From assembly GCA_024762755.1 (NCBI GenBank), contig JANTGX010000058.1, forward strand, positions 1 to 9,933: 9,933 nt of DNA, read 5' to 3'. This DNA is from Gammaproteobacteria bacterium (GTDB lineage Bacteria; Pseudomonadota; Gammaproteobacteria; SZUA-152). Made by a program: the position numbers and the translations under genes. The notes beneath the pieces were generated by a model. That model made no database searches. It saw nothing but the letters and a program-made list of their open reading frames with translations, and was not told the DNA's origin. This document shows, in pieces, positions 1 through 6,507 of this stretch; the stretch's first letter is position 1, and every line of letters begins with the position of its first letter.

Positions 1-997
1 CGACGATGATGGGGGTGTCGGGCGGCATGCCGGCGCCGGGGTCGACGCCGGCGGGCAGGTATTCGCGCGGCAGGAAGCGGCGTTCGGCCACCGTCTTGCC
101 GTTCATGTCGGAAAAGCGCAGGCCGAGGAGGGGGTAGGGGCGTGGGTCGGCCTCGCGGTTCACCAGGGTGGTGCTGGCCACCAGGGCGCCGTCCTGGCCG
201 GGCAGGTTGCGCACGTCGCCACCGAGGATCTCGATGTGCGGTGTGCTGGAAACGGGTGCGAGGCGGCAATCCAGGTAGTGGCAGGCCTGTTCCAGCCAGG
301 GACGGAGTTGCGGCTGGCGGGCGGCGAGGGCATCGCGGTAGAAGTAGGCCGCCTGGGCCAGCAGCAGGAGGCTCAGGAACAGGCTGCCGAGCACCCAGCG
401 GGTATTGGGCGGCCGCAGGCTGGCGGCCTTTTCCTCGTCGAGCTGGCGCTGCAGGGGGGCGGGGAGGGTGCTGCGCGGTCCCTCCTCGGTCACCCGCTGG
501 GCCTCGGGCATGGCGGCCTCGGGGGTGTCTTCTGCGGCGCGCTCTTCACCGCTGGCCGGTTCGAGGGGGGATGCCTCGGTCTCCTCCACCGATGCCGGCC
601 GGGGCGTCGCGGCCTGGTCGTCCGCTATGTCGGCGTCGGAGATGGTTTCCGCCGTCTCCTCCAGCCAGAGGGTATCGGCTTCGATGGCGTCGATCTGGCG
701 CTCGGTGAGGGATTCCTCGGCAGGGATCTCGACGGCCGCCATGTCGCCCAGGGGTGGGGTCTCGTCGCGAGCGGTGCGCGCGGCCTCCTCCTCGGTGTCG
801 CTCGAGGGGGCCTCGCCGGCCCAGTCGGCGTAGGTGCGGAAATCTTCGTCGGGCCAGCTGGGCAGGGATTCACTGAGGTGTTCGAGGGCGTTGAAGACGG
901 TCAGGCACTGACCGCAGCGCACCTCACCGCCGCCGATCTTGAGTTGCTCGGCGGTGATCTCGAAGTAGGCCTGGCACTGGGGGCACTGGGTGTACAT
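1..997 (-). CDS. Zinc-ribbon (MJ0042-type) / DUF3426 single-pass membrane protein, 3' end cut by window edge
   Basis: 332 codons are visible from the ATG at 997-995 and the frame is still open at base 1, so the C-terminus is missing. The N-terminus starts MYTQCPQCQAYFEI and carries two CxxC pairs (C5/C8 and C28/C31), the layout of the MJ0042 zinc-ribbon. Residues about 45-195 form an acidic, Glu/Asp/Ala/Pro-rich linker that looks disordered. W201 begins a hydrophobic segment of about 20 residues (WVLGSLFLSLLLLAQAAYFY), a probable transmembrane helix. The part after it matches what is known of DUF3426 proteins: a lumenal-side domain ending here at PPDTPIIV. Such proteins commonly follow prmA in Gammaproteobacteria; the role is unknown. 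I see no Shine-Dalgarno sequence before the ATG, although the zinc-ribbon begins directly after it, which supports this start. Topology would be zinc-ribbon in the cytoplasm and DUF3426 in the periplasm (inference). Confidence 0.9.
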   Translation of the reverse strand, partial: MYTQCPQCQAYFEITAEQLKIGGGEVRCGQCLTVFNALEHLSESLPSWPDEDFRTYADWAGEAPSSDTEEEAARTARDETPPLGDMAAVEIPAEESLTERQIDAIEADTLWLEETAETISDADIADDQAATPRPASVEETEASPLEPASGEERAAEDTPEAAMPEAQRVTEEGPRSTLPAPLQRQLDEEKAASLRPPNTRWVLGSLFLSLLLLAQAAYFYRDALAARQPQLRPWLEQACHYLDCRLAPVSSTPHIEILGGDVRNLPGQDGALVASTTLVNREADPRPYPLLGLRFSDMNGKTVAERRFLPREYLPAGVDPGAGMPPDTPIIV

Positions 998-1027
998 GGG
1001 TGGGCGTCTGGCGGCGGGCTGGCGGCC

Positions 1028-1033
1028 ATTATA
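1028..1033 (-). promoter_or_regulatory. Possible sigma70 -10 box for the zinc-ribbon/DUF3426 gene
   Basis: On the minus strand these bases read TATAAT, a perfect -10 hexamer, 30 bases upstream of the ATG at 997. The hexamer 17 bases further up reads TAGAGT, matching TTGACA at only three positions, so the -35 is weak. The spacer between them contains the palindrome CCCCGGGG (1040-1047). If used, the leader would be about 24 bases. Confidence 0.4.
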
Positions 1034-1066
1034 GGCAAGCCCCGGGGATTACTCTACGGGCCTGCC

Positions 1067-1091
1067 CGGCGGGATCCGGCGCGGCCCGCCG
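1067..1091 (-). terminator. GC-rich stem-loop after the PilZ-like gene, possible weak terminator
   Basis: A perfect 7-bp inverted repeat (1067-1073 CGGCGGG with 1085-1091 CCCGCCG) has an 11-base loop and lies 7 bases past the stop codon of the 593-residue gene. No T-tract follows, so intrinsic termination is doubtful; it could instead protect the 3' end of the mRNA. Confidence 0.25.
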
Positions 1092-1098
1092 TTCGGCT

Positions 1099-2880
1099 TC
1101 AGGCCTCGGGCAGGGCCAGCACGCGCGCCCGCTCCTGCGGCGGCATCTCGATGGTGCGGAAGGCGAACAGGGAGAAGGCGTTGCTGGTCTCCAGCAGTCG
1201 TTCGAGGCGCACGTAGCGCATCTCGTGGCGGAGGTTGAGCACCAGCTGGGTGGTGTCGTCGAAGATGCTGGCCGGTACCAGCAGGGCGGGGCCGCCGGCC
1301 TCCTGCTGCAGCAGAAGGCTGCGGAAGTACTCGCCGCCGGCGCCTGCGCCGGCGATGGCGCGCACGGCCACCGCGGCGGCATCGCCACCCAGGGACTGTA
1401 CGCCCACACCCAGGCGGTGGTTGCGGCCGATGCGTTGCCAGCGCACCACTCCCACCTGCCACAGGCCGCGTTCCTCTTCGTTGCGGTAGGCGCAGAGCAT
1501 ACCGACGCGGGTGCGCGCACGCGCCTCGTCCGGGCGTTCGAGGGCGACGCCGCCATCGCTGCGGTTGATGCGCCGCCAGTGTTCCACGGCATAGCCGGCC
1601 ATGGCCGATTCACGCAGGCTGCGGGCATGCGCTTCGGTGTCGTGGGTGGCACTCCAGACGTCCCGCTCGGTCTCGAAGCGCGACACCCGGGTGGTCTCCA
1701 GGCCGATGTCATTGCGCGAGCGCAGGTTGGATTCGAATGCGTCGTGGGGCCGCAGGCTCAGGTTCGGGCCGCTAGCGGCGTGGGGCCGGTGGAAGGCCAT
1801 CTCGTCGTCCTCGGGGGTGAAGTCGGCCTCGCCACTGAGTTGGAAGTGGGCGGCACCGAGTCCCATGCAGATGAATACCTCGCCCTGGCCGTCGGCGACG
1901 CGCTCGTCTCCCCGCTCGCCGCGACCCTGCCAGACACTGCACAGGCGGATCAGCAGGTCGCGGCGCAGGCGATCACCCAGGTGGGTGCTGGTCGCCTGCT
2001 CCTCGTTGAGCCGTGCGATGCCCGCCTCCAGCCGCTCGCGCAGGGCGCTGATGTCGAGGAAGCGGCCGTCCACGGGGCGAAAGCGTGTGGCGCCGGTGGC
2101 CATCTGCGGCGGCCGGTCGCTGTCCAGGTCGATGACGCTGTCACCCGCCTCGGCCAGGGTCTGGTGGCGGCTGAACAGGCGCACACCGATGGCCCATTGA
2201 TCCAATTTGGCGTAGATCAGCTGGGCCTGGCCCGGCTGCAGACGATAGGGCTGGGCGAGGCCGAGCAGGGCGATACGCAGATAGGCGTGCTGGATGGTGC
2301 TCAATGGCCGGCCATCGCCGTCGGTCGCGGTGAAGGCCATGCGGTGCAGGCCGTTGCGCTCGGCAAAGGCATACAGTCGGTGCAGTTCTCCCCACAGGCC
2401 GGGCGGTTCGGCGCGGAAGACCGCGAAGTGCTCGAGCAGCTGCTCGCCGAGCTGCACGATGGCCTGGCGCAGGGCCAGTTGCAGACCCTCGAGACCGAGG
2501 CCGTCGTCCGGTGTCTCGATGGCGTCGGTGACCACCTGTTTGTAGGCCTGGGAGAGTTCGTCGAGCAGGTGGACCACGGCCTCGGCGAGGCCCCGCAAGC
2601 GGGTGGGCAGGGGCAGCGATTGATCGTGGTATTTCTTCTGCAACGGGGGTAGCAGGCGGGCCACCCAGGGTCGCAGGACCTGCAGGCTCGCCAGGCGTTC
2701 GGCATCCGATACGGGGCAACGGTTGTAGCGTTCCAGCAGGGCGGTGACCTGTGACAGGCAGGCCACGGGGTCTTGCGCCGGCAGGCTGGCTAGCCAGTCG
2801 CGGATGCCGGCGGTGCTGGGGGGCTGGGCGTGGCCGTCGATGCCAGCGGGGATGGGCAGGCGTAATTTGAGTGGATTCAT
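1099..2880 (-). CDS. Protein of unknown function with divergent PilZ-like C-terminal domain, 593 aa
   Basis: I do not recognise a named gene. The frame is long and uses codons like its neighbours. The first 400 or so residues look mostly helical and soluble: no signal peptide and no membrane segment. Around residues 305-355 there is a block with several arginines, then FICMGLGAAHFQLSG. Residues 439-444 read NRSDGG, which fits the (D/N)xSxxG signature of PilZ domains, followed by GVALE and, at 473-481, the strand-like LWQVGVVRW; this pattern is typical of a PilZ beta-barrel. The RxxxR half of the c-di-GMP site is not clear (nearby arginines are R436, R437 and R440), so binding is uncertain. 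The ATG at 2880 has a weak GGAA ribosome site five to six bases upstream, itself inside a stem-loop. A terminator-like element separates it from prmA, so it may be its own transcription unit. A link to c-di-GMP signalling is inference. Confidence 0.85.
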   Translation of the reverse strand: MNPLKLRLPIPAGIDGHAQPPSTAGIRDWLASLPAQDPVACLSQVTALLERYNRCPVSDAERLASLQVLRPWVARLLPPLQKKYHDQSLPLPTRLRGLAEAVVHLLDELSQAYKQVVTDAIETPDDGLGLEGLQLALRQAIVQLGEQLLEHFAVFRAEPPGLWGELHRLYAFAERNGLHRMAFTATDGDGRPLSTIQHAYLRIALLGLAQPYRLQPGQAQLIYAKLDQWAIGVRLFSRHQTLAEAGDSVIDLDSDRPPQMATGATRFRPVDGRFLDISALRERLEAGIARLNEEQATSTHLGDRLRRDLLIRLCSVWQGRGERGDERVADGQGEVFICMGLGAAHFQLSGEADFTPEDDEMAFHRPHAASGPNLSLRPHDAFESNLRSRNDIGLETTRVSRFETERDVWSATHDTEAHARSLRESAMAGYAVEHWRRINRSDGGVALERPDEARARTRVGMLCAYRNEEERGLWQVGVVRWQRIGRNHRLGVGVQSLGGDAAAVAVRAIAGAGAGGEYFRSLLLQQEAGGPALLVPASIFDDTTQLVLNLRHEMRYVRLERLLETSNAFSLFAFRTIEMPPQERARVLALPEA

Positions 2881-2884
2881 GACA

Positions 2885-2911
2885 TTCCGGTGTGGGAGTG
2901 GGTCACCGGAA
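2885..2911 (-). promoter_or_regulatory. Stem-loop covering the ribosome binding site of the PilZ-like gene
   Basis: A perfect 8-bp inverted repeat (2885-2892 TTCCGGTG with 2904-2911 CACCGGAA) has an 11-base loop. On the minus strand the 3' arm ends in GGAA, the only ribosome-site-like sequence, four bases before the ATG. If the transcript includes both arms, the site would be paired. No T-tract follows, so it is not a terminator for the minus strand. It could equally be a DNA operator. Confidence 0.4.
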
Positions 2912-2939
2912 ATATCGGCCGCTGGGGCGAAAAGTTGAA
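2911..2939 (-). promoter_or_regulatory. Weak sigma70-like promoter candidate for the PilZ-like gene
   Basis: On the minus strand TTCAAC (2939-2934) and GATATT (2916-2911) are 17 bases apart in the only AT-rich part of this spacer. They match the consensus at three and four positions. The predicted start would fall near 2904, inside the stem-loop at 2885-2911. The call is weak, and rests mainly on spacing and on the terminator-like element just upstream. Confidence 0.25.
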
Positions 2940-2957
2940 AACTATGAACGGGTTCGC

Positions 2958-2993
2958 AAAAAATCCCCTCAGTCGCGCCGAGTGCCGCTGAGG
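2958..2993 (-). terminator. Possible intrinsic terminator overlapping the prmA stop codon
   Basis: On the minus strand CCTCAG (2993-2988) pairs with CTGAGG (2972-2967) across a 15-base loop, followed by GGA and then six T (2963-2958). The prmA TGA lies inside the 3' arm. The stem is short and the T-run starts three bases late, so termination may be partial. It would separate prmA from the PilZ-like gene. Confidence 0.4.
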
Positions 2994-3850
2994 CGCACCC
3001 ACTCCTCGCGCTGGACTGCCGGGTCCATGTCGAACCAAGGCCGGTAGTGTGCGGCGACCTCGTCGGCCTGTTCGGCGAGGATGCCGGAGAGGACGACGTG
3101 ACCGCCGGGGGCGACGTGGTCGGCGAAGGTCTCGGCCAGGGACATCAGAGGCTGGGCGAGGATGTTGGCCAACAACAGCGGGGTCTGCAGGGCCGGCAGG
3201 GCCTCGGGCGCCACCACATCGAGGCGGTTCTCGACGCCGTTCTTGCGCGCATTGTCGCGGCTGGCGATGAGCGCCTGGGGGTCGTTGTCCACGGCCCACA
3301 CGTGGCCGGCGCCCAGTTTGAGGGCGGCCACGGCGAGGATGCCGGAACCACAACCGTAGTCGATGACCTCGTCGTGCGCGGCGCCGTGGGCGTCGAGCCA
3401 TTCCAGGCACAGGGCGGTAGTGGGGTGGGTGCCGGTGCCGAAGGCGAGACCGGGGTCGAGCAGGATGTTGACGGCCGCCTCGTCCACTGCGGCGTGCCAG
3501 CTGGGCACGATCCACAGGCGCTCGCCGAAGCGCATGGGCTGGAAGCGGTCCATCCACGCGCGTTCCCAGTCCTTGTCCTCCAGGGGGGCGACGCGCCAGG
3601 GGGGCAGCGGGTCCAGGGCCAGCCGCTCGGACAACTGCGCGGTGATGGCCTGCGGGTCGCAGTCGGCGGCAAACAGGCCGATGACGCGGGTGTCGGACCA
3701 CAAGGGGGTTGCCCCCGGTGGGGGTTCGTAGAGGGGTTGGTCGGCGCCGTCCTGCAGGGTCACGGCACTGGCGCCGAGTTCGCTCAGGCCGTCGGCAATA
3801 CGTTCGGCATCCTCGGGCGAGGTTTCGAGGGTGAGTTGTAGCCAGGGCAT
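2969..3850 (-). CDS. prmA: Ribosomal protein L11 methyltransferase PrmA, 293 aa
   Basis: PrmA transfers methyl groups from S-adenosylmethionine to ribosomal protein L11 in the cytoplasm. The length, 293 residues, equals that of the E. coli enzyme. The N-terminal part (about 1-80) is the small substrate-recognition domain, starting MPWLQLTLE. The methyltransferase domain shows GLAFGTGTHPTT at 134-145, the SAM-binding motif I DYGCGSGILAVAALKLGA at 164-181, the acidic AVDND at 186-190, and a later LLANILAQPLMSLA, the equivalent of the catalytic-loop region. All are as expected for the family. It lies 112 bases after accC, a spacer with a long imperfect hairpin. The ATG has no visible Shine-Dalgarno sequence, but the start agrees with family length. 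Transcription by readthrough from aroQ-accBC is likely because no good promoter is seen in the spacer. Identity is near certain. Confidence 0.97.
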   Translation of the reverse strand: MPWLQLTLETSPEDAERIADGLSELGASAVTLQDGADQPLYEPPPGATPLWSDTRVIGLFAADCDPQAITAQLSERLALDPLPPWRVAPLEDKDWERAWMDRFQPMRFGERLWIVPSWHAAVDEAAVNILLDPGLAFGTGTHPTTALCLEWLDAHGAAHDEVIDYGCGSGILAVAALKLGAGHVWAVDNDPQALIASRDNARKNGVENRLDVVAPEALPALQTPLLLANILAQPLMSLAETFADHVAPGGHVVLSGILAEQADEVAAHYRPWFDMDPAVQREEWVRLSGTRRD

Positions 3851-3884
3851 GGTGGGTGGCGCCGAGTGCTCAGTTACCGAGTGT

Positions 3885-3945
3885 GGAGTATCGAACCGAG
3901 TGTGTCGCGAGGGGTGTGTCGCGTCGACTCAAGACCGAATACTCC
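3885..3945 (-). repeat. 61-base imperfect hairpin between accC and prmA
   Basis: Arms 3885-3893 and 3936-3945 pair over nine base pairs with one bulged base (GGAGTAT then CG, against CG then ATACTCC). Inside, GAGT (3898-3901) pairs with ACTC (3927-3930), then CGCGA (3906-3910) with TCGCG (3919-3923), leaving an 8-base loop. Eighteen pairs in all. The same stretch holds direct repeats: ACCGAGTGTG at 3876 and 3895, and GTGTGTCGCG at 3900 and 3914. There is no T-tract, so an mRNA-processing or stability role is more likely than termination (inference). Confidence 0.5.
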
Positions 3946-3962
3946 GCAGCCAACACGGCCCG

Positions 3963-5303
3963 TCATAGCCCGAGCTTCTTTTCCAGATAGTGGATGTTGG
4001 TGCCGCCGCTGGCGAAGGCGGCGTCGTTGAAGATGTCCAGATGCAAGGGGATGTTGGTCTTGATGCCTTCGATGATGGCCTCGCCCAGGGCAGTGCGCAT
4101 GCGTGCCATGGCCGTCTCGCGATCCTCGGCATGGACGATGAGCTTGCCGATCATGGAGTCGTAATAGGGCGGTACGCGATAGCCGTTGTAGATGTGCGAA
4201 TCGACGCGGACACCGAGGCCGCCCGGGGCATGGAACTGGGTGATGGTGCCCGGGCTGGGCATGAAGGTCTCGGGGTCTTCGGCATTGAGTCGGCATTCGA
4301 AGGCGTGGCCGAGGACGGTGATGTCTTCCTGCCGCCGGCTGAGGGTCTCGTTGGCGGCGATGCGGATCTGTTCCTTCACCAGGTCGACGCCGGTGATCAT
4401 CTCGGTGACCGGGTGTTCCACCTGGATGCGGGTGTTCATCTCGATGAAATAGAACTCGCCATTTTCGTACAGGAACTCGAAGGTGCCGGCCCCGCGGTAG
4501 CCGATCTTGCGACAGGCCTCAGCGCAGCGACCGCCGATCTCGGCGCGCATCTCGGGGGTGACGCCGGGGGCCGGAGCCTCCTCCACCACCTTCTGGTGGC
4601 GGCGCTGCATGGAGCAGTCCCGCTCGCCCAGGTGGATGGCGTTGCCGTGCTGGTCGGAGAGCACTTGTATCTCGATGTGGCGGGGGTTCTCGAGAAATTT
4701 CTCCATGTACACCACGTCGCTGCCGAAGGCCGCCTGGGCCTCGGCGCGGGTCAGGGAGATGGCGTTGAGCAGGGCCGCCTCGCTGTGTACCACACGCATG
4801 CCACGACCACCGCCACCGGCCGCGGCCTTGATGATGATGGGGTAGCCGATGCCGCGGGCCAGTTTGATGTTGGTCTCCGGGTCGTCGCCGAGGGGGCCGT
4901 CCGAGCCGGGCACGCAGGGCACGCCGGAGGCCTTCATGGCCTCGATGGCGGACACCTTGTCGCCCATCAGGCGGATGGTCTCCGCACGCGGGCCGATGAA
5001 GGCGAAGCCGCTCTGCTCGACGCGCTCGGCGAAGTCGGCGTTCTCGGCGAGAAAGCCATAGCCGGGGTGGATGGCCATGGCATCGGTGACCTCGGCGGCG
5101 CTGATGATGGCGGGGATGTTGAGGTAGCTCTCGGCGGAAGGAGGCGGGCCGATGCACACCGATTCGTCGGCCAGACGCACGTGTTTCAGGTCGCGGTCGG
5201 CGCTGGAGTGGACCGCGACGGTGCGGATCCCCATTTCTTTACAGGTGCGCAGGATGCGCAATGCGATCTCGCCGCGGTTGGCGATGACTATCTTGTCGAA
5301 CAT
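3963..5303 (-). CDS. accC: Acetyl-CoA carboxylase, biotin carboxylase subunit AccC, 446 aa
   Basis: AccC uses ATP and bicarbonate to carboxylate the biotin on AccB, the first half-reaction of malonyl-CoA synthesis for fatty acids, in the cytoplasm. The protein aligns with E. coli AccC (449 aa) with no gaps that I can see by memory. It starts MFDKIVIANRGEIALRIL; the ATP-grasp glycine loop AAAGGGGRGMRVV follows K159. Other expected active-site residues are present: K116 in MGDK, K238 in RRHQK, and E288, N290 and R292 in IEMNTRIQVEHP. The C-terminal part includes PPYYDSMIGKLI and ends GGTNIHYLEKKLGL. It follows accB after 63 bases, as in most Gammaproteobacteria. The ATG at 5303 has no strong Shine-Dalgarno sequence, but the MFDKIVIANRGEI start is family-typical. 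Identity is near certain. Confidence 0.98.
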   Translation of the reverse strand: MFDKIVIANRGEIALRILRTCKEMGIRTVAVHSSADRDLKHVRLADESVCIGPPPSAESYLNIPAIISAAEVTDAMAIHPGYGFLAENADFAERVEQSGFAFIGPRAETIRLMGDKVSAIEAMKASGVPCVPGSDGPLGDDPETNIKLARGIGYPIIIKAAAGGGGRGMRVVHSEAALLNAISLTRAEAQAAFGSDVVYMEKFLENPRHIEIQVLSDQHGNAIHLGERDCSMQRRHQKVVEEAPAPGVTPEMRAEIGGRCAEACRKIGYRGAGTFEFLYENGEFYFIEMNTRIQVEHPVTEMITGVDLVKEQIRIAANETLSRRQEDITVLGHAFECRLNAEDPETFMPSPGTITQFHAPGGLGVRVDSHIYNGYRVPPYYDSMIGKLIVHAEDRETAMARMRTALGEAIIEGIKTNIPLHLDIFNDAAFASGGTNIHYLEKKLGL

Positions 5304-5366
5304 GGTATCTGTAATGGCTCTTGTGGCGATGACTCGGGCCCGCGGACAGGTCGCGGGGCGGGCGTC
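5304..5366 (-). other. accB-accC spacer with GC-rich inverted repeats
   Basis: The 63 bases contain overlapping ways to fold on the minus strand: GCCCGC with GCGGGC (loop 14) or CCGCG with CGCGG (loop 7). The two cannot form together. No T-tract and no promoter are seen. A role in setting the AccB to AccC ratio is possible but only inference. Confidence 0.3.
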
Positions 5367-5816
5367 TTATTCGATGACGAACAGGGGTTCGCCGAATTCG
5401 ACGGGTTCACCGTTCTCCACCAGGATGGCGGTGACGATGCCGGCCTTGTCGGATTCGATCTGGTTGAGCAGTTTCATGGCCTCGATGATGCAGAGGGTGT
5501 CGCCCACCTCCACGCGCTGGCCCTCTTTGACGAAGGGTTCGGCGCCCGGCGAGGGGGCTCGATAGAAGGTGCCCACCATGGGCGAATCGACGGTGTGGCC
5601 ACTGCTGGCGGGTTCCTCGCTCGTTGTTGCCGCGGGGGTGGGCGCTGCCGCCGGCGCCGGCGCTGGTGCCGCTACCGTGGGCATGGCCTGAGTCACCACC
5701 GGGGCGGTGCCATGGCGGCTGATGCGCACCGACTCTTCACCTTCGTGGATCTCCAGTTCGGCGATGTCGGACTCTTCCAACAGTTCGATGAGTTTCTTGA
5801 TTTTGCGTATATCCAT
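5367..5816 (-). CDS. accB: Acetyl-CoA carboxylase biotin carboxyl carrier protein AccB (BCCP), 149 aa
   Basis: AccB carries the biotin that is carboxylated by AccC and then passes the carboxyl group to the carboxyltransferase. The N-terminal segment MDIRKIKKLIELLEESDIAE is the family-typical helix for AccC contact. An Ala/Pro-rich flexible linker follows at about 45-65. The biotinyl domain (about 75-149) has the 'thumb' segment SPMVGTFYRAPSPG and the biotinylation motif EAMKLLN with the target lysine at K115, 34 residues from the C-terminus as in E. coli. It lies 18 bases after aroQ and 63 before accC, so the three are probably co-transcribed. The ATG at 5816 has only a weak ribosome site. 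In E. coli AccB limits expression of its own operon; whether this happens here is unknown. Identity is near certain. Confidence 0.98.
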   Translation of the reverse strand: MDIRKIKKLIELLEESDIAELEIHEGEESVRISRHGTAPVVTQAMPTVAAPAPAPAAAPTPAATTSEEPASSGHTVDSPMVGTFYRAPSPGAEPFVKEGQRVEVGDTLCIIEAMKLLNQIESDKAGIVTAILVENGEPVEFGEPLFVIE

Positions 5817-5834
5817 GGGCGTACTCGGTTCGGT

Positions 5835-6278
5835 TTAGAGTGGGTTCAGTCGTTCGATGACGGCATCCAGGGCCAGTGTGTAGCCACGGCTGCCGAGGCC
5901 GCTGATGACGCCTTCGGCCAGGTCGGAAAAATAGGAATGCCGGCGGAATGGCTCGCGGGCATGGACGTTGGACAGGTGCACCTCGATGAATGGGATGGCG
6001 ACGGCCGCGAGGGCGTCACGCAGGGCGACGCTGGTATGGGTGAAGGCGGCGGGATTGATGATGATGAAGGCGACGTCTTCGTCCCGTGCCTGGTGGATAC
6101 GATCCACCAATGCCCCTTCGTGGTTGCTTTGCAGGCTGTCCAGTCGATGACCGGCGGCCTCGCTGCGCTGGCGCAACTGCTGCTCGATCTCCGCCAGCGT
6201 GGCACGGCCGTAGTGGTCGGGTTCCCGCGTGCCCAGCAGGTTCAGGTTGGGGCCGTTGAGGAGCAGGATGTTTGCCAT
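5835..6278 (-). CDS. aroQ: Type II 3-dehydroquinate dehydratase AroQ, 147 aa
   Basis: AroQ converts 3-dehydroquinate to 3-dehydroshikimate, the third step of the shikimate pathway, in the cytoplasm. The N-terminus MANILLLNGPNLNLLGTREP is the family hallmark. Expected active-site residues are visible: N11, R18 of the flexible lid, Y23 in DHYG, N75 and H81 in NPAAFTHTS, E100 and H101 in EVHLSN, and an arginine at 112-113. The dodecameric type II enzymes are usually 145-150 residues, which fits. An in-frame ATG five codons earlier (6293) is possible, but the chosen start has AAGGTGG three bases upstream while the earlier one has no ribosome site and would add a non-family extension. It is first in a probable aroQ-accB-accC operon, an order common in Gammaproteobacteria, with a good promoter about 110 bases upstream. 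Confidence 0.97.
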   Translation of the reverse strand: MANILLLNGPNLNLLGTREPDHYGRATLAEIEQQLRQRSEAAGHRLDSLQSNHEGALVDRIHQARDEDVAFIIINPAAFTHTSVALRDALAAVAIPFIEVHLSNVHAREPFRRHSYFSDLAEGVISGLGSRGYTLALDAVIERLNPL

Positions 6279-6364
6279 TGTCCACCTTGCCATCGGGACC
6301 GGTCGCGCCGGCTTGAATGCATGGCCCTGGGAGGCCGTCTGCGGATTGGGGCTCGTCCGCCATG

Positions 6365-6386
6365 GAGCACCATTTGCCCGGTGCTC
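6365..6386 (-). other. Stem-loop near the predicted 5' end of the aroQ-accBC mRNA
   Basis: A perfect 7-bp inverted repeat (GAGCACC 6365-6371 with GGTGCTC 6380-6386) has an 8-base loop. It starts only a few bases after the predicted transcription start (about 6388). Stem-loops at the very 5' end can slow mRNA decay, but this role is inference. Confidence 0.4.
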
Positions 6387-6394
6387 GGGCGGCG

Positions 6395-6424
6395 ATTATG
6401 GCCCAGTGCGCGCGCCTTTGTCCA
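6395..6424 (-). promoter_or_regulatory. sigma70-type promoter for aroQ-accB-accC
   Basis: On the minus strand TGGACA (6424-6419) and CATAAT (6400-6395) are separated by 18 bases. Each matches the consensus hexamer at five of six positions, and this is the best promoter pair I see in the window. The start would be near 6388, giving a leader of about 110 bases before aroQ. Confidence 0.6.
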
Positions 6425-6442
6425 CGATCTATGCGGGAAATA

Positions 6443-6492
6443 TTCGGCGAATTTGCGCCGATTTTCGGATATTCGGCGCAAATTGCGCCGAA
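6443..6492 (-). promoter_or_regulatory. Two tandem palindromes upstream of the aroQ promoter, operator-like
   Basis: Palindrome A (6472-6492) has perfect 10-bp arms, TTCGGCGCAA and TTGCGCCGAA, around one base. Palindrome B (6444-6461) has TCGGCG and CGCCGA arms around AATTTG and looks like a copy of A with one base lost. Both sit after the same 10-mer ATATTCGGCG (6440 and 6469), 29 bases apart. Relative to the predicted start near 6388, the centres lie at about -64 and -94, positions suited to an activator. They are also just beyond the stop of the TlpA-like gene, but no T-tract follows either, so a terminator is less likely. The regulator is unknown. Confidence 0.5.
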
Positions 6493-6507
6493 ATAACGGG
6501 AGGCCCC

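Noticed and set aside
1000..2652. 550-codon plus-strand frame opposite the PilZ-like gene
   Set aside because: Same antisense effect. The minus-strand frame gives a protein with a plausible PilZ domain and normal composition, whereas this one does not look like a protein family.
6016..6363. 115-codon minus-strand frame starting in the aroQ leader
   Set aside because: It runs into aroQ in another frame, has no ribosome site, and encodes an Arg/Pro/Gly-rich product typical of shadow frames. A short regulatory uORF cannot be excluded but nothing supports it.
6443..6492. Palindromes as an intrinsic terminator for the TlpA-like gene
   Set aside because: Neither palindrome is followed by a T-tract on either strand, and the very short loop in the perfect copy suits a protein site better. 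Kept as operator-like, with termination as the alternative.
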